Assembly (NCBI GenBank): GCA_964405335.1
Contig: CAYONP010000076.1
Span: forward strand, 1-29,263
Source of the DNA: CAYONP01 sp964405335
GTDB taxonomy: Bacteria > Armatimonadota > UBA10988
Direction of reading: 5' to 3'
Length of the DNA: 29,263 nucleotides
Shown here: positions 7,901 to 14,950 of the stretch, piece after piece
Layout of the letters: the number at the start of each line of letters is the position of its first letter
Numbering within the stretch: the first letter of the stretch is position 1
Notes under the pieces: generated by a model
Databases searched by the model: none
The model's input: the letters and a program-made list of their open reading frames with translations, nothing else
Told to the model about the DNA's origin: nothing
Made by a program: the position numbers and the translations under genes

Positions 7901-8442
7901 GCCGCGAGCTATGCCGCTACGAGGGTCACGACCGGGCGATCTGGGATCTGGCCTTCCTGCCCGACGGCGAGCGCTTCGTCACCGCCGGGGCCGACTCGAT
8001 GGTCCGCTTCTGGGACCTCGACTCGGGCGACTGCCAGGTCGCCTTCCGGGCCCACTCGCAGGGCCTGATCGGCATCGCGGTGAGTGGTGACGGCCGGCAG
8101 ATGGCGACCTGCAGCAAGCGCGGCACGGCCAAGCTGTGGGACCTGGAGGCGCGCGACCTGAAGGCGATCCTGCGCGGGCATGCCAACCGCGTGGTGCAGG
8201 CCAGCTTCTCACCCGAGGGCGACCGGCTGGCCACCGCCTGCCTGGACAGCCGCGTGCGCCTGTGGGACACCACCACCGGCCGGGATATCACGCGCTTCAA
8301 GGTGCCGCGGGTGCCCTGCCGTGGGGCGCGGTTCAACCCCGACGGCCGCACGCTGGCCAGCGTCTGGAGCGATGGTGGGATTCGGGTCTGGGCGCCGCGC
8401 TACACCGCCGAGGCCGAGGCCGCCTTAAGCGCCGCCTCGTAA
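4960..8442 (+). CDS. Membrane-anchored pseudokinase fused to a seven-repeat WD40 propeller
   Basis: The product has 1160 residues from a TTG at 4960, preceded by GAGGGG. Residues 9-28 form a membrane segment. Residues 52-335 follow the fold of Hanks-type Ser/Thr kinases, but key residues are changed: the Gly-rich loop is lost, VALK is VVLR (Arg82), HRD is HRS (180-182) and DFG is DFS (212-214). The APE motif (MAPE, 237-240) and DVYAFG (252-257) remain. A long Ala/Pro-rich linker follows (about 340-860). Residues 868-1155 hold seven WD repeats (for example VRFWDLDSG, AKLWDLEAR, VRLWDTTTG), enough for a full propeller. It is likely a scaffold or signalling adaptor on the cytoplasmic face; loss of catalysis is inferred from residues. 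Kinase-WD40 fusions are known in Planctomycetota. Confidence 0.85.
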   Translation: MDQYYVKLLQLLIMGFGMVLAVVLALMYTQYKTRQQGYQAVVRREVTQRIERYRILRRLRDCWLSEDFEAVDETDHHRVVLRVIHAGLAHDLHLVDALRSESEIHLAVADKLPGAALVEYERTSVDPRTQRAFAVYRMAEGNSLASEMERGYRPPLGDVTAILKPIAAVLDTAAGLGSPHRSLRPDKIYVKRAFIRARSVDYSSVESASLIDFSPASYEFQASENLDASTFGDLAYMAPEQRRGEPVRGRPDVYAFGCIVYQMLTSYPPFRSLQSDPRELLRLHAVAPVPALPVWVPAEIGEVVFRALEKDPARRPATCTEMVEVIEAAALRLAASAASAGTATAPPTPAPTPVPEPEPTPEPVAEEVIDWQPPVTVEPEPEPRPIEPALADFEPTPSERSPRVERHPTPADALPELPAWATALAARAAEPTFAAPSPAPAGPAPGAAGRYAAPAAAPRTAPAARLTRLPAAPADLALPGAALLTLPATAAEDRQLPSSTAVAGALAATAPVRHLPRAVAASAELTAVSGRSLRPAPVAAGAAIVAEAAVLATRPAWSLPVATLVAGRQTGTARLVGLAPPAADRLPVAVPLLSSAAVARPVDLAVPDELVSARVALAAEAAEQARLDDLAAAAAKLLLAGGLSGGSRVPLRAAGTTVTRLVAPRPIAVPLRRGAQAPVAAPSRRVARLDELIRRAAGSPPVRRLVDVDAAERPELAPPSLSPTDGEPVLRPAAEYEPPQPSAEAQAPPRPAAGPPAPVEPAVPELTAHAAAGPLLQPMAMAAATSARLTNGLAAPRGVQPTAGIGIAPPAPACENLPEPDKPLIPEPPALGVPVVMVPIDAIDFTRCDWSAGASLVFSVPAVDQVLRGFDFDPTGSKVCLIGREMAPVVWCLESGRALFTVDAAARDANAVAWSPDGRWLAFGVKRHVLIWSVVEQSWHSELIGHHADRPVRAVAFTPDGDSLVSAGDDADAIRWDYHTCRELCRYEGHDRAIWDLAFLPDGERFVTAGADSMVRFWDLDSGDCQVAFRAHSQGLIGIAVSGDGRQMATCSKRGTAKLWDLEARDLKAILRGHANRVVQASFSPEGDRLATACLDSRVRLWDTTTGRDITRFKVPRVPCRGARFNPDGRTLASVWSDGGIRVWAPRYTAEAEAALSAAS

Positions 8443-9242
8443 CACTCGATCGCCCGACTGCGGTTGGCCGGGGCGTCACCCGGCAGGTCGCGATAGGCGT
8501 TGCCGAGCGCGATCATCGCCCGCGTCCAGTCGCCGCGGTCGAGGGTCGGCGACCAGATCTCGAGCGCGTCCTCGAGCAGCGTCACCGCCTCGCGCAGCGC
8601 CGGCTCGCGGCCTGCACCCTCGGTGGCCAGCAGCGCCTGGGCCAGGTTGCTGCCGAGCAGCGCCCAGTCGTGGGGCGAGTGGCTGCGGTCGAGCACGGCC
8701 AGGCCGGCCTCATAGGCCGAGACCGCGCGCGCGACCAGGTCGGCCCCGCCCTGCTCAATCTGCCGCGCATAGGCCGCGCCGAGGTTGTTCTGGCAGCGGG
8801 CATACTCGAGCGGCGTCGCCGCCGGGTCGAACCGCGCCGAAGCCTCGGCCAGGTTGGCCACCGCGGCGGTCAGCATCGATGGCTGCTGGTCGGCGAGCTG
8901 GAGCTGCGCGTAACCGAGATTGTAATAGGCGCGGGCCGCCTCGAGCGGGTCGCCCTCGGCGCCGAGCACTTCGAGCGCCGCCTTGTAGCACTCGATCGCC
9001 TCGTTGAGCGCCTGACCGGCGTGGCCGTTGGGCATCGCCAGATAGGCGCTGCCGAGGTTGTACTGGGTGCGCGCCCAATCGAGCGGCGGGCCATACTCCT
9101 CGAACACCGGCAGCGCGGCCTGATAGGCCTCGATCGCCCGGGTCAGATTGACCTCGGGCTCGCCCTCGGTCTGGGTCAAGTAGGCGTTGCCCAGGTTGTA
9201 CTGAAGCACGGCCCACTCGCGCGGTTCCAGATCGCCTTGCAT
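8400..9242 (-). CDS. Tetratricopeptide repeat protein
   Basis: The 280-residue product consists almost only of TPR-like helical pairs of about 40-50 residues. Repeated units include AVLQYNLGNAYL, ARTQYNLGSAYL, AARAYYNLGYAQL, YARCQNNLGAAYA and AMIALGNAYRDL, each followed by AIExYxAAL-type helices. This is the pattern of kinesin-light-chain or Tetratricopeptide_12-like repeats that form protein-binding superhelices. There is no signal peptide, so it is probably cytoplasmic. I chose the ATG at 9242 because it follows AGGAAGG and begins the first repeat; the frame upstream runs over the divergent promoter. Its 3' end overlaps the convergent pseudokinase-WD40 gene by 43 bp. A shared pathway with that adaptor is possible but not shown. 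Confidence 0.88.
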   Translation of the reverse strand: MQGDLEPREWAVLQYNLGNAYLTQTEGEPEVNLTRAIEAYQAALPVFEEYGPPLDWARTQYNLGSAYLAMPNGHAGQALNEAIECYKAALEVLGAEGDPLEAARAYYNLGYAQLQLADQQPSMLTAAVANLAEASARFDPAATPLEYARCQNNLGAAYARQIEQGGADLVARAVSAYEAGLAVLDRSHSPHDWALLGSNLAQALLATEGAGREPALREAVTLLEDALEIWSPTLDRGDWTRAMIALGNAYRDLPGDAPANRSRAIECYEAALKAASASAV

Positions 9243-9288
9243 CGCGCCTTCCTGATCTCTGGTGCTGCTATCGGCCCACCGTGCGCAG

Positions 9289-9294
9289 ATTATA
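9289..9294 (-). promoter_or_regulatory. Perfect -10 element for the TPR gene
   Basis: The minus strand carries TATAAT at 9294-9289, about 47 bases before the ATG. At the 17-bp distance the -35 position reads AACCTG, which is a poor match, so activity may need an activator or may be weak. It is back to back with the strong promoter of the chain-length gene. Confidence 0.45.
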
Positions 9295-9360
9295 CCCCAA
9301 GCCGGCGCGGGCAGGTTGCCATCCGGTAAGCCCGGCGGCGTGGTCACGCCGCGACGGAGG

Positions 9361-9389
9361 TTGCCGCTGCCCGCAGCGTAACCTATAAT
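9361..9389 (+). promoter_or_regulatory. Sigma70-type promoter of the polysaccharide operon
   Basis: TTGCCG (9361-9366), a 17-bp spacer and a perfect TATAAT (9384-9389) form a near-consensus housekeeping promoter. The expected start near 9396 gives a 25-base leader with GAGG sites before the ATG at 9421. It would drive the chain-length, polymerase and GT4 genes, which are tightly linked. Confidence 0.75.
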
Positions 9390-9420
9390 CGAGCCTTCGC
9401 GCAACCGAGGTCGAGGTCGC

Positions 9421-10818
9421 ATGCGCCTGCCCCGCCTGGTCGATACTCCGCCGGTCAAACTCGCCCTCGGGCTGACCTGGCGCGCGGCCCTCGGCGCGGC
9501 GCTCACCGGCCTGGTGGTCGCCTGCTGGCTGCCGCGACAGTATGCCAGCGAGGCGACGCTGGTGTTCATGCTGCCGACCCAGGCGAGCCCGGTGAGCGAA
9601 ATCCTCAGCGCCGGCCTGGGCCGCGCCACGGTGCCCGAGAACAGTGACTTTCCGCTTGGCACCTATGTCACCGTGCTGACCAGCAATCCGGCACTGCTCA
9701 ACGTCGCGCGCGAGTTCGGCATCCAGGAGCTCTACCGGCTGCAGAATGAAGACGAAGCGCTGGTCAAGATGAAGGAGATCGTCAGCGCCGACGTCGACCG
9801 CGTGAACCAGACCGTGGTGGTCCGCGCCCGCATCCCGGGCACGCCGCGGGTGGTCGGCGCGCGCGACCTGTTCGACGGCGGCTGGGCCAAACAACGCGAC
9901 GAGGCACACATGCGGCTGACTGTTGAGGTGGTCAACGCGGTCATCGCGCAGATGACCCGGATCGCCGACGAGATGCAGCTCGATCGGTACAAGCACAATC
10001 TGAACCAGCTCAACAGCCGCCTGGTCCGCGAGCGGGCGCTGCTCGACGAGCGTGTGGCGCAGCTCGAGCGGGTGCAGTCAGAGCTGGGCAACGTCGACAT
10101 TGTGACCTACACCGGCGGAGTGACCCAGGCGCTGCTCGAAGTGCGCGGCCGGCTGGGCGAGATCGAGGGCGAGCTGGCGCAGTACGAGACGATGCTCGGC
10201 TCGGCGCGGACGCAGCTCGACCGCCAGTTGGCCAGTGTCGAGGCGCTGCCGGCCGACCTGCCGCTGCTCTTCGAGGCGCGCCGGCGGTATACCGAGGCGC
10301 GGGCCAAGGTGCGGCTGCTGGAAGAGAAGTTCGGCCCGGAGAACCCCGAGCTGCTGGTCGCCCAGCGCGAGCTGCAGATCGCCGAGCGCGACCTGCACGC
10401 CAGCATGGACGCCGCGCGCGGTGGCCTGACCACCGAGATCCTCAGCCTCGAATCACGCGTCTCGGGACTGCGGGCCCAGCGCACCGAAGCGAACCGGCTG
10501 ATTGCCGGGCTCGAAGCAGAGATGAAGGCACTGCCGGCCGACGTGGTCAGCCTGACCCGCCTCGAGGCCGAAGTGCGGCAGCAGACCGCGGTGGTCGAGC
10601 GGCTGGCCGCCCAGGAGCTCGAGGCACAGCTCGCCTATGACCGCCGCGGCGTGCGCTACCAACTGCTCAACGAGCCGCGCGTGCCGGTGCGCAAGAGCGG
10701 CCCGGCGGTGGTCGGCTCGGTCATCCTCGGCGCACTGGCCGGCATGGCGCTGCTCGGCTTCCCGCTGCTCAGAGACCTGGCCGCGCGGTATCTCTTCCCG
10801 CCGCCGGCGGCGGAGTAA
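9421..10818 (+). CDS. Wzz/GNVR-type polysaccharide chain-length determinant protein
   Basis: The 465-residue product has the classical polysaccharide co-polymerase layout. A first membrane segment lies at about 22-40, followed by a Wzz-type start of the outer domain (RQYASEATLVF). A long coiled coil covers about residues 180-415 (LNQLNSRLVRERALLDERVAQLERVQ) and includes the family motif LLEEKFGPENPELL near 302-315. A second membrane segment lies at about 425-445 (VVGSVILGALAGMALLGF). No C-terminal Walker kinase domain is present, so it is a PCP without a fused tyrosine kinase. It sets the chain length of the polymer made by the Wzy-type polymerase encoded four bases downstream. The ATG follows GAGG and a strong promoter. 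Confidence 0.88.
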   Translation: MRLPRLVDTPPVKLALGLTWRAALGAALTGLVVACWLPRQYASEATLVFMLPTQASPVSEILSAGLGRATVPENSDFPLGTYVTVLTSNPALLNVAREFGIQELYRLQNEDEALVKMKEIVSADVDRVNQTVVVRARIPGTPRVVGARDLFDGGWAKQRDEAHMRLTVEVVNAVIAQMTRIADEMQLDRYKHNLNQLNSRLVRERALLDERVAQLERVQSELGNVDIVTYTGGVTQALLEVRGRLGEIEGELAQYETMLGSARTQLDRQLASVEALPADLPLLFEARRRYTEARAKVRLLEEKFGPENPELLVAQRELQIAERDLHASMDAARGGLTTEILSLESRVSGLRAQRTEANRLIAGLEAEMKALPADVVSLTRLEAEVRQQTAVVERLAAQELEAQLAYDRRGVRYQLLNEPRVPVRKSGPAVVGSVILGALAGMALLGFPLLRDLAARYLFPPPAAE

Positions 10819-10821
10819 GCC

Positions 10822-12303
10822 GTGGCCGCCGAACCGGCCCAGCCGCCCGAGCCATCGTGGCTGCTGCTCCGCGCGCACCTCTGGATCTGCGCCGCCGCCG
10901 CACTGGGCGGACTCGTCGCGGGATCGGTCGGCTATGACCCTGAGCGGTGGCTGCGGCCGATGCAGCTCCTGGTCATCGCCGCGCTGGCCTGGTGTCTCGC
11001 CTCGTTCCTGGTCCTCCGCCGCACGATGCTGCTGCCCTACGTGCTGTTTGTGCTCAGCTACACGGTTTTCCACGCCGGCGATGTGATCGTCCAGCTCCTC
11101 GGCTGGTCGGCCGAGCCGCCGCTCGACGGCCGCTTCTCCGACCGCATCTACGTCGCGTCGCTCTACCTCGTCCTGCTCGGCGCACTCGGCCTGCAGGCCG
11201 GCGCGCTGCTCGCCGTGCGCCGCGCGGCGGTCGAGCCGGCGCCGGACGAGTGGCGGCCCGACGGGCTCGAGCTCGAGCTACGCCGGGTCGGCCTGCTGCT
11301 CCTCCTCGCCGCCGCGCCGCCGACGCTGCAGGGCCTGCGCGAGGCGCTCGAGGTGGTCGCCGGACACGGCTACGCGGCGATGTGGCAGCAACGGATCCTC
11401 AACCCGACCACCGGGCTCGACGCGGCGGGCAGCCGGCTGGCCTCGTTCCTCAACCCGGGCCTGATGTTCGTCATCGCCGGCAGCCGCGACCTTCGCTGGC
11501 TGCGCCGTGCCGCGGTCGGCCTGCTGATCGCCAACGCGCTGGCCAACCTCTCGCTCGGCTCGCGCGGCGAAGTCATCCAGCCGGCGCTGGCGGTGCTGTT
11601 TCTCTGGAGCCAGTACATCCGGCGGGTCCGGCTGCTGCCCGTCGCCGTGGCGCTGGCGGCGCTCTTCTTCGGCCTCTTCCCCGCGGTCAAGGCGGTGCGC
11701 AACCTATCCGGCGGCGAGCGCAGCTCGACCGCCGCGCTGGCCCAGACGATGGCTGGCCGGGTCGATCATCCAGCGGCGCTAATCCTCGAGGAGCTGGGCA
11801 ATACGCAGAGCACCATCGCCTACACCATCGAGCTGGTGCCGACTCACGACGACTTCGAGTATGGTGCCGGCTACGCCTGGATCGCGCTCATGGCGCTGCC
11901 GAACGTCTTCTGGGACGTCCATCCCAGCGCCAGCCGCGTGCTCTATGGCAATTGGCTGGTCGAGCGCGCCGAGCCGTTCAAACGCCTGATCGGCGGCGGC
12001 AACGGCTTCTCGGTGCTGGCCGAGGCCTACCTCCAGGGCGGCTGGTGGTTCGCCCCGCTGCTCATGGCCGCCGTCGGCTTCTTCATCGTCCGCCTGACCG
12101 ATTGGGCCGTGCTGCCGCGGCATCCCGGCCGGCTCGCCGTGGTCGCCTCGTTCCTCTGCTGGATGGTCATGTGGCCGCGCGGCTCGACCGCCAACCTGAT
12201 CCGACCGTTCCTCTGGTACAGCCTCGCGCCCTATCTGCTGGCCTGCTACCTGCACGCCCTCGGCCGCCGGCAGAGAGCGCTGAACCCGACGAGCGAGGCA
12301 TGA
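10822..12303 (+). CDS. Wzy-type O-antigen/exopolysaccharide repeat-unit polymerase
   Basis: The 493-residue product is an integral membrane protein with about 12 hydrophobic segments. It has features of oligosaccharide repeat-unit polymerases: the SLGSRGEVIQPALAVLFLWS stretch around residues 245-265, a large loop with conserved-looking charged residues, and GGGNGFSVLAEAYLQGGW near 393-410. Such proteins link lipid-carried repeat units on the outer face of the inner membrane. The GTG start at 10822 is supported by GGCGGAG upstream and the 3-bp gap to the previous stop. Its stop overlaps the next start (ATGA). Sequence families of polymerases vary strongly, so the call rests on topology, these motifs and the neighbours. 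Confidence 0.8.
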   Translation: MAAEPAQPPEPSWLLLRAHLWICAAAALGGLVAGSVGYDPERWLRPMQLLVIAALAWCLASFLVLRRTMLLPYVLFVLSYTVFHAGDVIVQLLGWSAEPPLDGRFSDRIYVASLYLVLLGALGLQAGALLAVRRAAVEPAPDEWRPDGLELELRRVGLLLLLAAAPPTLQGLREALEVVAGHGYAAMWQQRILNPTTGLDAAGSRLASFLNPGLMFVIAGSRDLRWLRRAAVGLLIANALANLSLGSRGEVIQPALAVLFLWSQYIRRVRLLPVAVALAALFFGLFPAVKAVRNLSGGERSSTAALAQTMAGRVDHPAALILEELGNTQSTIAYTIELVPTHDDFEYGAGYAWIALMALPNVFWDVHPSASRVLYGNWLVERAEPFKRLIGGGNGFSVLAEAYLQGGWWFAPLLMAAVGFFIVRLTDWAVLPRHPGRLAVVASFLCWMVMWPRGSTANLIRPFLWYSLAPYLLACYLHALGRRQRALNPTSEA

Positions 12304-13475
12304 GCCGCCGCCCGCGACTGCTCATCTGCGGCAAGAACGTCTTCCCGCAGCCGTTCGATTCGCGTCACGTGCGCTGGCTGCCCTACCAGGCGATCGCCAG
12401 CGAGTGCGAGCAGGTCGATCTGATCGTCGTCAGCGATGCGCCGGCCGGCCACTTTGAAGCTCAGGGCGTCATCCGCATCCACGCCGCGCCGCGCCTGCCA
12501 GGGCCGCTGGGCCACCTTGCCTTCCTGCTCCATGCCTGGCGGACGTCCCGGCGGCTGCGGCCCGATCTGGTCTGGTCCGAGGATCCCCTCACCGCCGGGC
12601 TGGCCGCCTGGTGCGCCGCCCGCCGCGCTCGCTGTCCGCTGGTCATCGCCGTGCGGGGCGACCTGCTGCGCCTCAACCGCGTCCGCTGGAGCTGGCTCAA
12701 CCGCGCGGTGCAGCAGGCGCTGACGCTGTTTCTGATCCGCCGCGCCGACCGGGTGAGGGTGGTCTTCCAGCGGCTCGGCGCCGACCTCCGGGCGATCGGC
12801 CTGCCGGCGGAGAAGGTCGTCGTGCTCGCCTCGCCGACCGACCTGAGCCGGTTCGACCCAGAGCCGCCGCGCGGCCGGCGCGCCGCGTGGCGGGCGCGCC
12901 TCGGCTGGGATGAGCAGCAGGTTGGCGTGCTCTTCGTCGGCAGCCTCAACGCGACCAAGGGGCTCGACCTGCTGCTCGACGCCTTCGCCGCCGCGCACCG
13001 CGACGAGCCGGCGCTGCGCCTGGGCCTGATCGGCGACGGGCCGCTGCGCCACGAGCTGGAGACGCGCGCGGCGCGCCTCGGGGTGGCCGCGGCGGTGACC
13101 TTCGCCGGCAGCGTCGGCCACGACGAGGTGCCGGCGGTCCTGGCCGCCGCCGACGCGCTGGCGCTGACCTCGCGCGACGAGGGCCTGCCCCGCGCCGCGG
13201 TCGAAGCGGCGGCGATGGAGCGGCCGTTGATCATCACCGACGTCGGCGGCTGCGCCGAGACAGTGGTCGACGGGGTGAGCGGCTACCTGGTCGCACCGGC
13301 GACGGACTCGATTGCCACGGCGCTGCGGCGACTGGCGCGCCTGCGGCCCGAGCAGCACCGGGCGATGGGCCGCGCCGGCCGGCGACACATCCTGCGCGGC
13401 ACGTTCGAGGCCGAGCGGAACAACGCGATCGCGGCGCGCGCCCTGCTGCACGAACTGTGGTCACCGCCGGCGTAA
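12300..13475 (+). CDS. GT4-family glycosyltransferase
   Basis: The 391-residue product has the two-domain GT-B layout of family GT4. The N-terminal half includes RPRLLICGKNVFPQ and a long acceptor domain. The C-terminal donor domain begins near residue 205 (VGVLFVGSLNATKGLDLLLDAF), followed by LGLIGDGPLRHELE, and the nucleotide-sugar motif with the E-x7-E pair in DEGLPRAAVEAAAMERP at about 292-308, then VGGCAETVVDGVSGYLV. It probably adds a sugar to the lipid-linked repeat unit on the cytoplasmic side; donor and acceptor cannot be told. The start overlaps the polymerase stop by four bases (ATGA), so translation is coupled. The 3' end overlaps the convergent methyltransferase gene by 15 bp. 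Confidence 0.9.
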   Translation: MSRRPRLLICGKNVFPQPFDSRHVRWLPYQAIASECEQVDLIVVSDAPAGHFEAQGVIRIHAAPRLPGPLGHLAFLLHAWRTSRRLRPDLVWSEDPLTAGLAAWCAARRARCPLVIAVRGDLLRLNRVRWSWLNRAVQQALTLFLIRRADRVRVVFQRLGADLRAIGLPAEKVVVLASPTDLSRFDPEPPRGRRAAWRARLGWDEQQVGVLFVGSLNATKGLDLLLDAFAAAHRDEPALRLGLIGDGPLRHELETRAARLGVAAAVTFAGSVGHDEVPAVLAAADALALTSRDEGLPRAAVEAAAMERPLIITDVGGCAETVVDGVSGYLVAPATDSIATALRRLARLRPEQHRAMGRAGRRHILRGTFEAERNNAIAARALLHELWSPPA

Positions 13476-14258
13476 CACATGGACCACGGTGTGTCCGGCC
13501 CACGGCCGGGCGAGGCGCTCGACGGCGCTACGGGTCAGGCGCGCCAGGCGGCTCGGGCCACGGTAATCGGCCAGCCGCTGCAGCGGCGCGCGCAACCAGG
13601 CGACCTCGTCCTTGAGCCCCTTGTCGCCCGAGCGGGGCCGACACTCGAGCAGCTCAAACCCCGCCTCCCGCGCCGCTTCGGCGACCTGCCGCGGATCGAG
13701 CGCGAACTGGTAGAAGCCATCGGGCGCAGCCTCGCCACAGAATCGCGGATAGCGTCCCAGCCGCGCCTTCGCCCGCCGCAGCGCCGACAGGGCGGGGTGG
13801 GTCAGGAACAGGATCCCGCCTGGCCGCAGCACGCGTGCCGCCTCGCGCAGGATCGGCTGGTAGCCGTCCCAGAAGTGCTCGATCACGCCGAGCGACCAGT
13901 AGCCGTCGAGCGAGGCATCGGCGACCGGGAGGTGGAACACGTCGCCGAGCACGAGCTCCAGCTCGGGCACCGCGCCATGCACTCGGCGGAGCGTGCGGCC
14001 GGCATAGTCGAGCCCGGTGATGCGATAGCCCGCCGCGCCGAGGGCGTGGACAAACCGCGCCCGGCCGCAGCCGCCTTCGAGCAGGCGGGCCGGCGGCGAG
14101 AGGTAGCGCCGGGTCAAGGGCACCACCAGCGAGCCATGCCCGCGGGTGATTTCGGCGCGCAGGTCGTCGGTCCGCCAGAGATCGTCCCAGTAGTCGGCCG
14201 TGGCCTCGTCGCCGACGAAGATCAGCCGCCGGCGCGAAGCGTCCCAGAGCTGCCTCAT
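13461..14258 (-). CDS. SAM-dependent methyltransferase (class I), polysaccharide locus
   Basis: The 265-residue product has a class I methyltransferase domain: motif I as LLEGGCGRARFVHALG, a motif II region ending DYAGRTLRRV, LGDVFHLPVADASLDGYWSLGVIEHF and the post-motif LREAARVLRPGGILFLTHP. The N-terminus (ADYWDDLWRTDD) is like that of methyltransferases found in glycan clusters. The likely role is methylation of a sugar or lipid-linked intermediate, or of a polyprenyl-like lipid; the substrate is not visible. The ATG at 14258 overlaps the stop of the upstream methyltransferase gene (ATGA), which marks a coupled operon. The open frame upstream is a shadow of that gene. The 3' end overlaps the GT4 gene on the other strand. 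Confidence 0.87.
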   Translation of the reverse strand: MRQLWDASRRRLIFVGDEATADYWDDLWRTDDLRAEITRGHGSLVVPLTRRYLSPPARLLEGGCGRARFVHALGAAGYRITGLDYAGRTLRRVHGAVPELELVLGDVFHLPVADASLDGYWSLGVIEHFWDGYQPILREAARVLRPGGILFLTHPALSALRRAKARLGRYPRFCGEAAPDGFYQFALDPRQVAEAAREAGFELLECRPRSGDKGLKDEVAWLRAPLQRLADYRGPSRLARLTRSAVERLARPWAGHTVVHVLRRR

Positions 14259-14950
14259 GCGTCGTCGTCCGGCCGGCGGCAGAGGAGCATCCAGCCCTTC
14301 GCCTCGCTCGGCTCGAACCGGTCGAAGAGCACGGCCAGCAGGTAGAAGACCAGCGAGATGGGCAGACTGGAGAGCAGCACCAGCCCGTGGCTGGCGGCCC
14401 GCGGCAGCCAGCGGGTCCAGCGCTTGACCCGGCGCGACAGGTTGTCGGCCAGCCGGCTGCCCCACAGCGCCCAGAAGCCGCCCAGCTTCTCGATCGCTTC
14501 GATTTCGAAGCCGTGTGATTCGGCCAGGTAGGCGAGCCCGTAACGGGTGAAGCGCCAGAAGTCCCACGGCTCGTAATGCAGGTTCCACGACATCGGTGCG
14601 GTGAGATAGAGATAGCCGCCCGGCCGCAGCACGCGATGCAGCTCGGCCATCACGCGATGCGGCTCGGGCACGTGCTCGAGCACCTCCTGGCACATCGCGC
14701 AGTCGAAGCTGGCCGCGGCAAACGGCAGCCGCTGCGCGTCGCCACGCACGTCGGGCCGCAGTGAGCGGTCATACTCGAGCCCGACATAGCCGGTCACACC
14801 ACCGAGGAACCGGCTGTACGACCGCCGCCCGCAGCCGGCGTCGAGACACCGCCCGCGCAGCTTGCCGGCATGACGGCGAAACACCGCGCGCATGATCTTC
14901 TTCGAGATGAACAGCGGCGTGCTGAGCAGGATGTCGAGATCGGCCGGCAT
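14255..14950 (-). CDS. SAM-dependent methyltransferase with a C-terminal membrane segment
   Basis: The 231-residue product is a Methyltransf_11-type enzyme. Motif I is CLDAGCGRRSYSRFLG near residue 36, followed by DAQRLPFAAASFDCAMCQEVLEHV and HRVLRPGGYLYLTAP. Near the C-terminus a hydrophobic stretch (LVLLSSLPISLVFYLLAVLF) could dip into or cross the membrane, as suits an enzyme acting on lipid-linked sugars. It starts at the ATG at 14950, which shares one base with the GT2 stop (TGATG). Two methyltransferases side by side suggest that the polymer, or its lipid carrier, is methylated at two places, but they are not close copies of each other. Confidence 0.87.
   Translation of the reverse strand: MPADLDILLSTPLFISKKIMRAVFRRHAGKLRGRCLDAGCGRRSYSRFLGGVTGYVGLEYDRSLRPDVRGDAQRLPFAAASFDCAMCQEVLEHVPEPHRVMAELHRVLRPGGYLYLTAPMSWNLHYEPWDFWRFTRYGLAYLAESHGFEIEAIEKLGGFWALWGSRLADNLSRRVKRWTRWLPRAASHGLVLLSSLPISLVFYLLAVLFDRFEPSEAKGWMLLCRRPDDDA

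Noticed and set aside
10947..12299. Plus-strand frame upstream of the GT4 gene in the same reading frame
   Set aside because: It is an Arg/Ala-rich shadow of the polymerase gene in another frame; the GT4 protein begins at the ATGA overlap.
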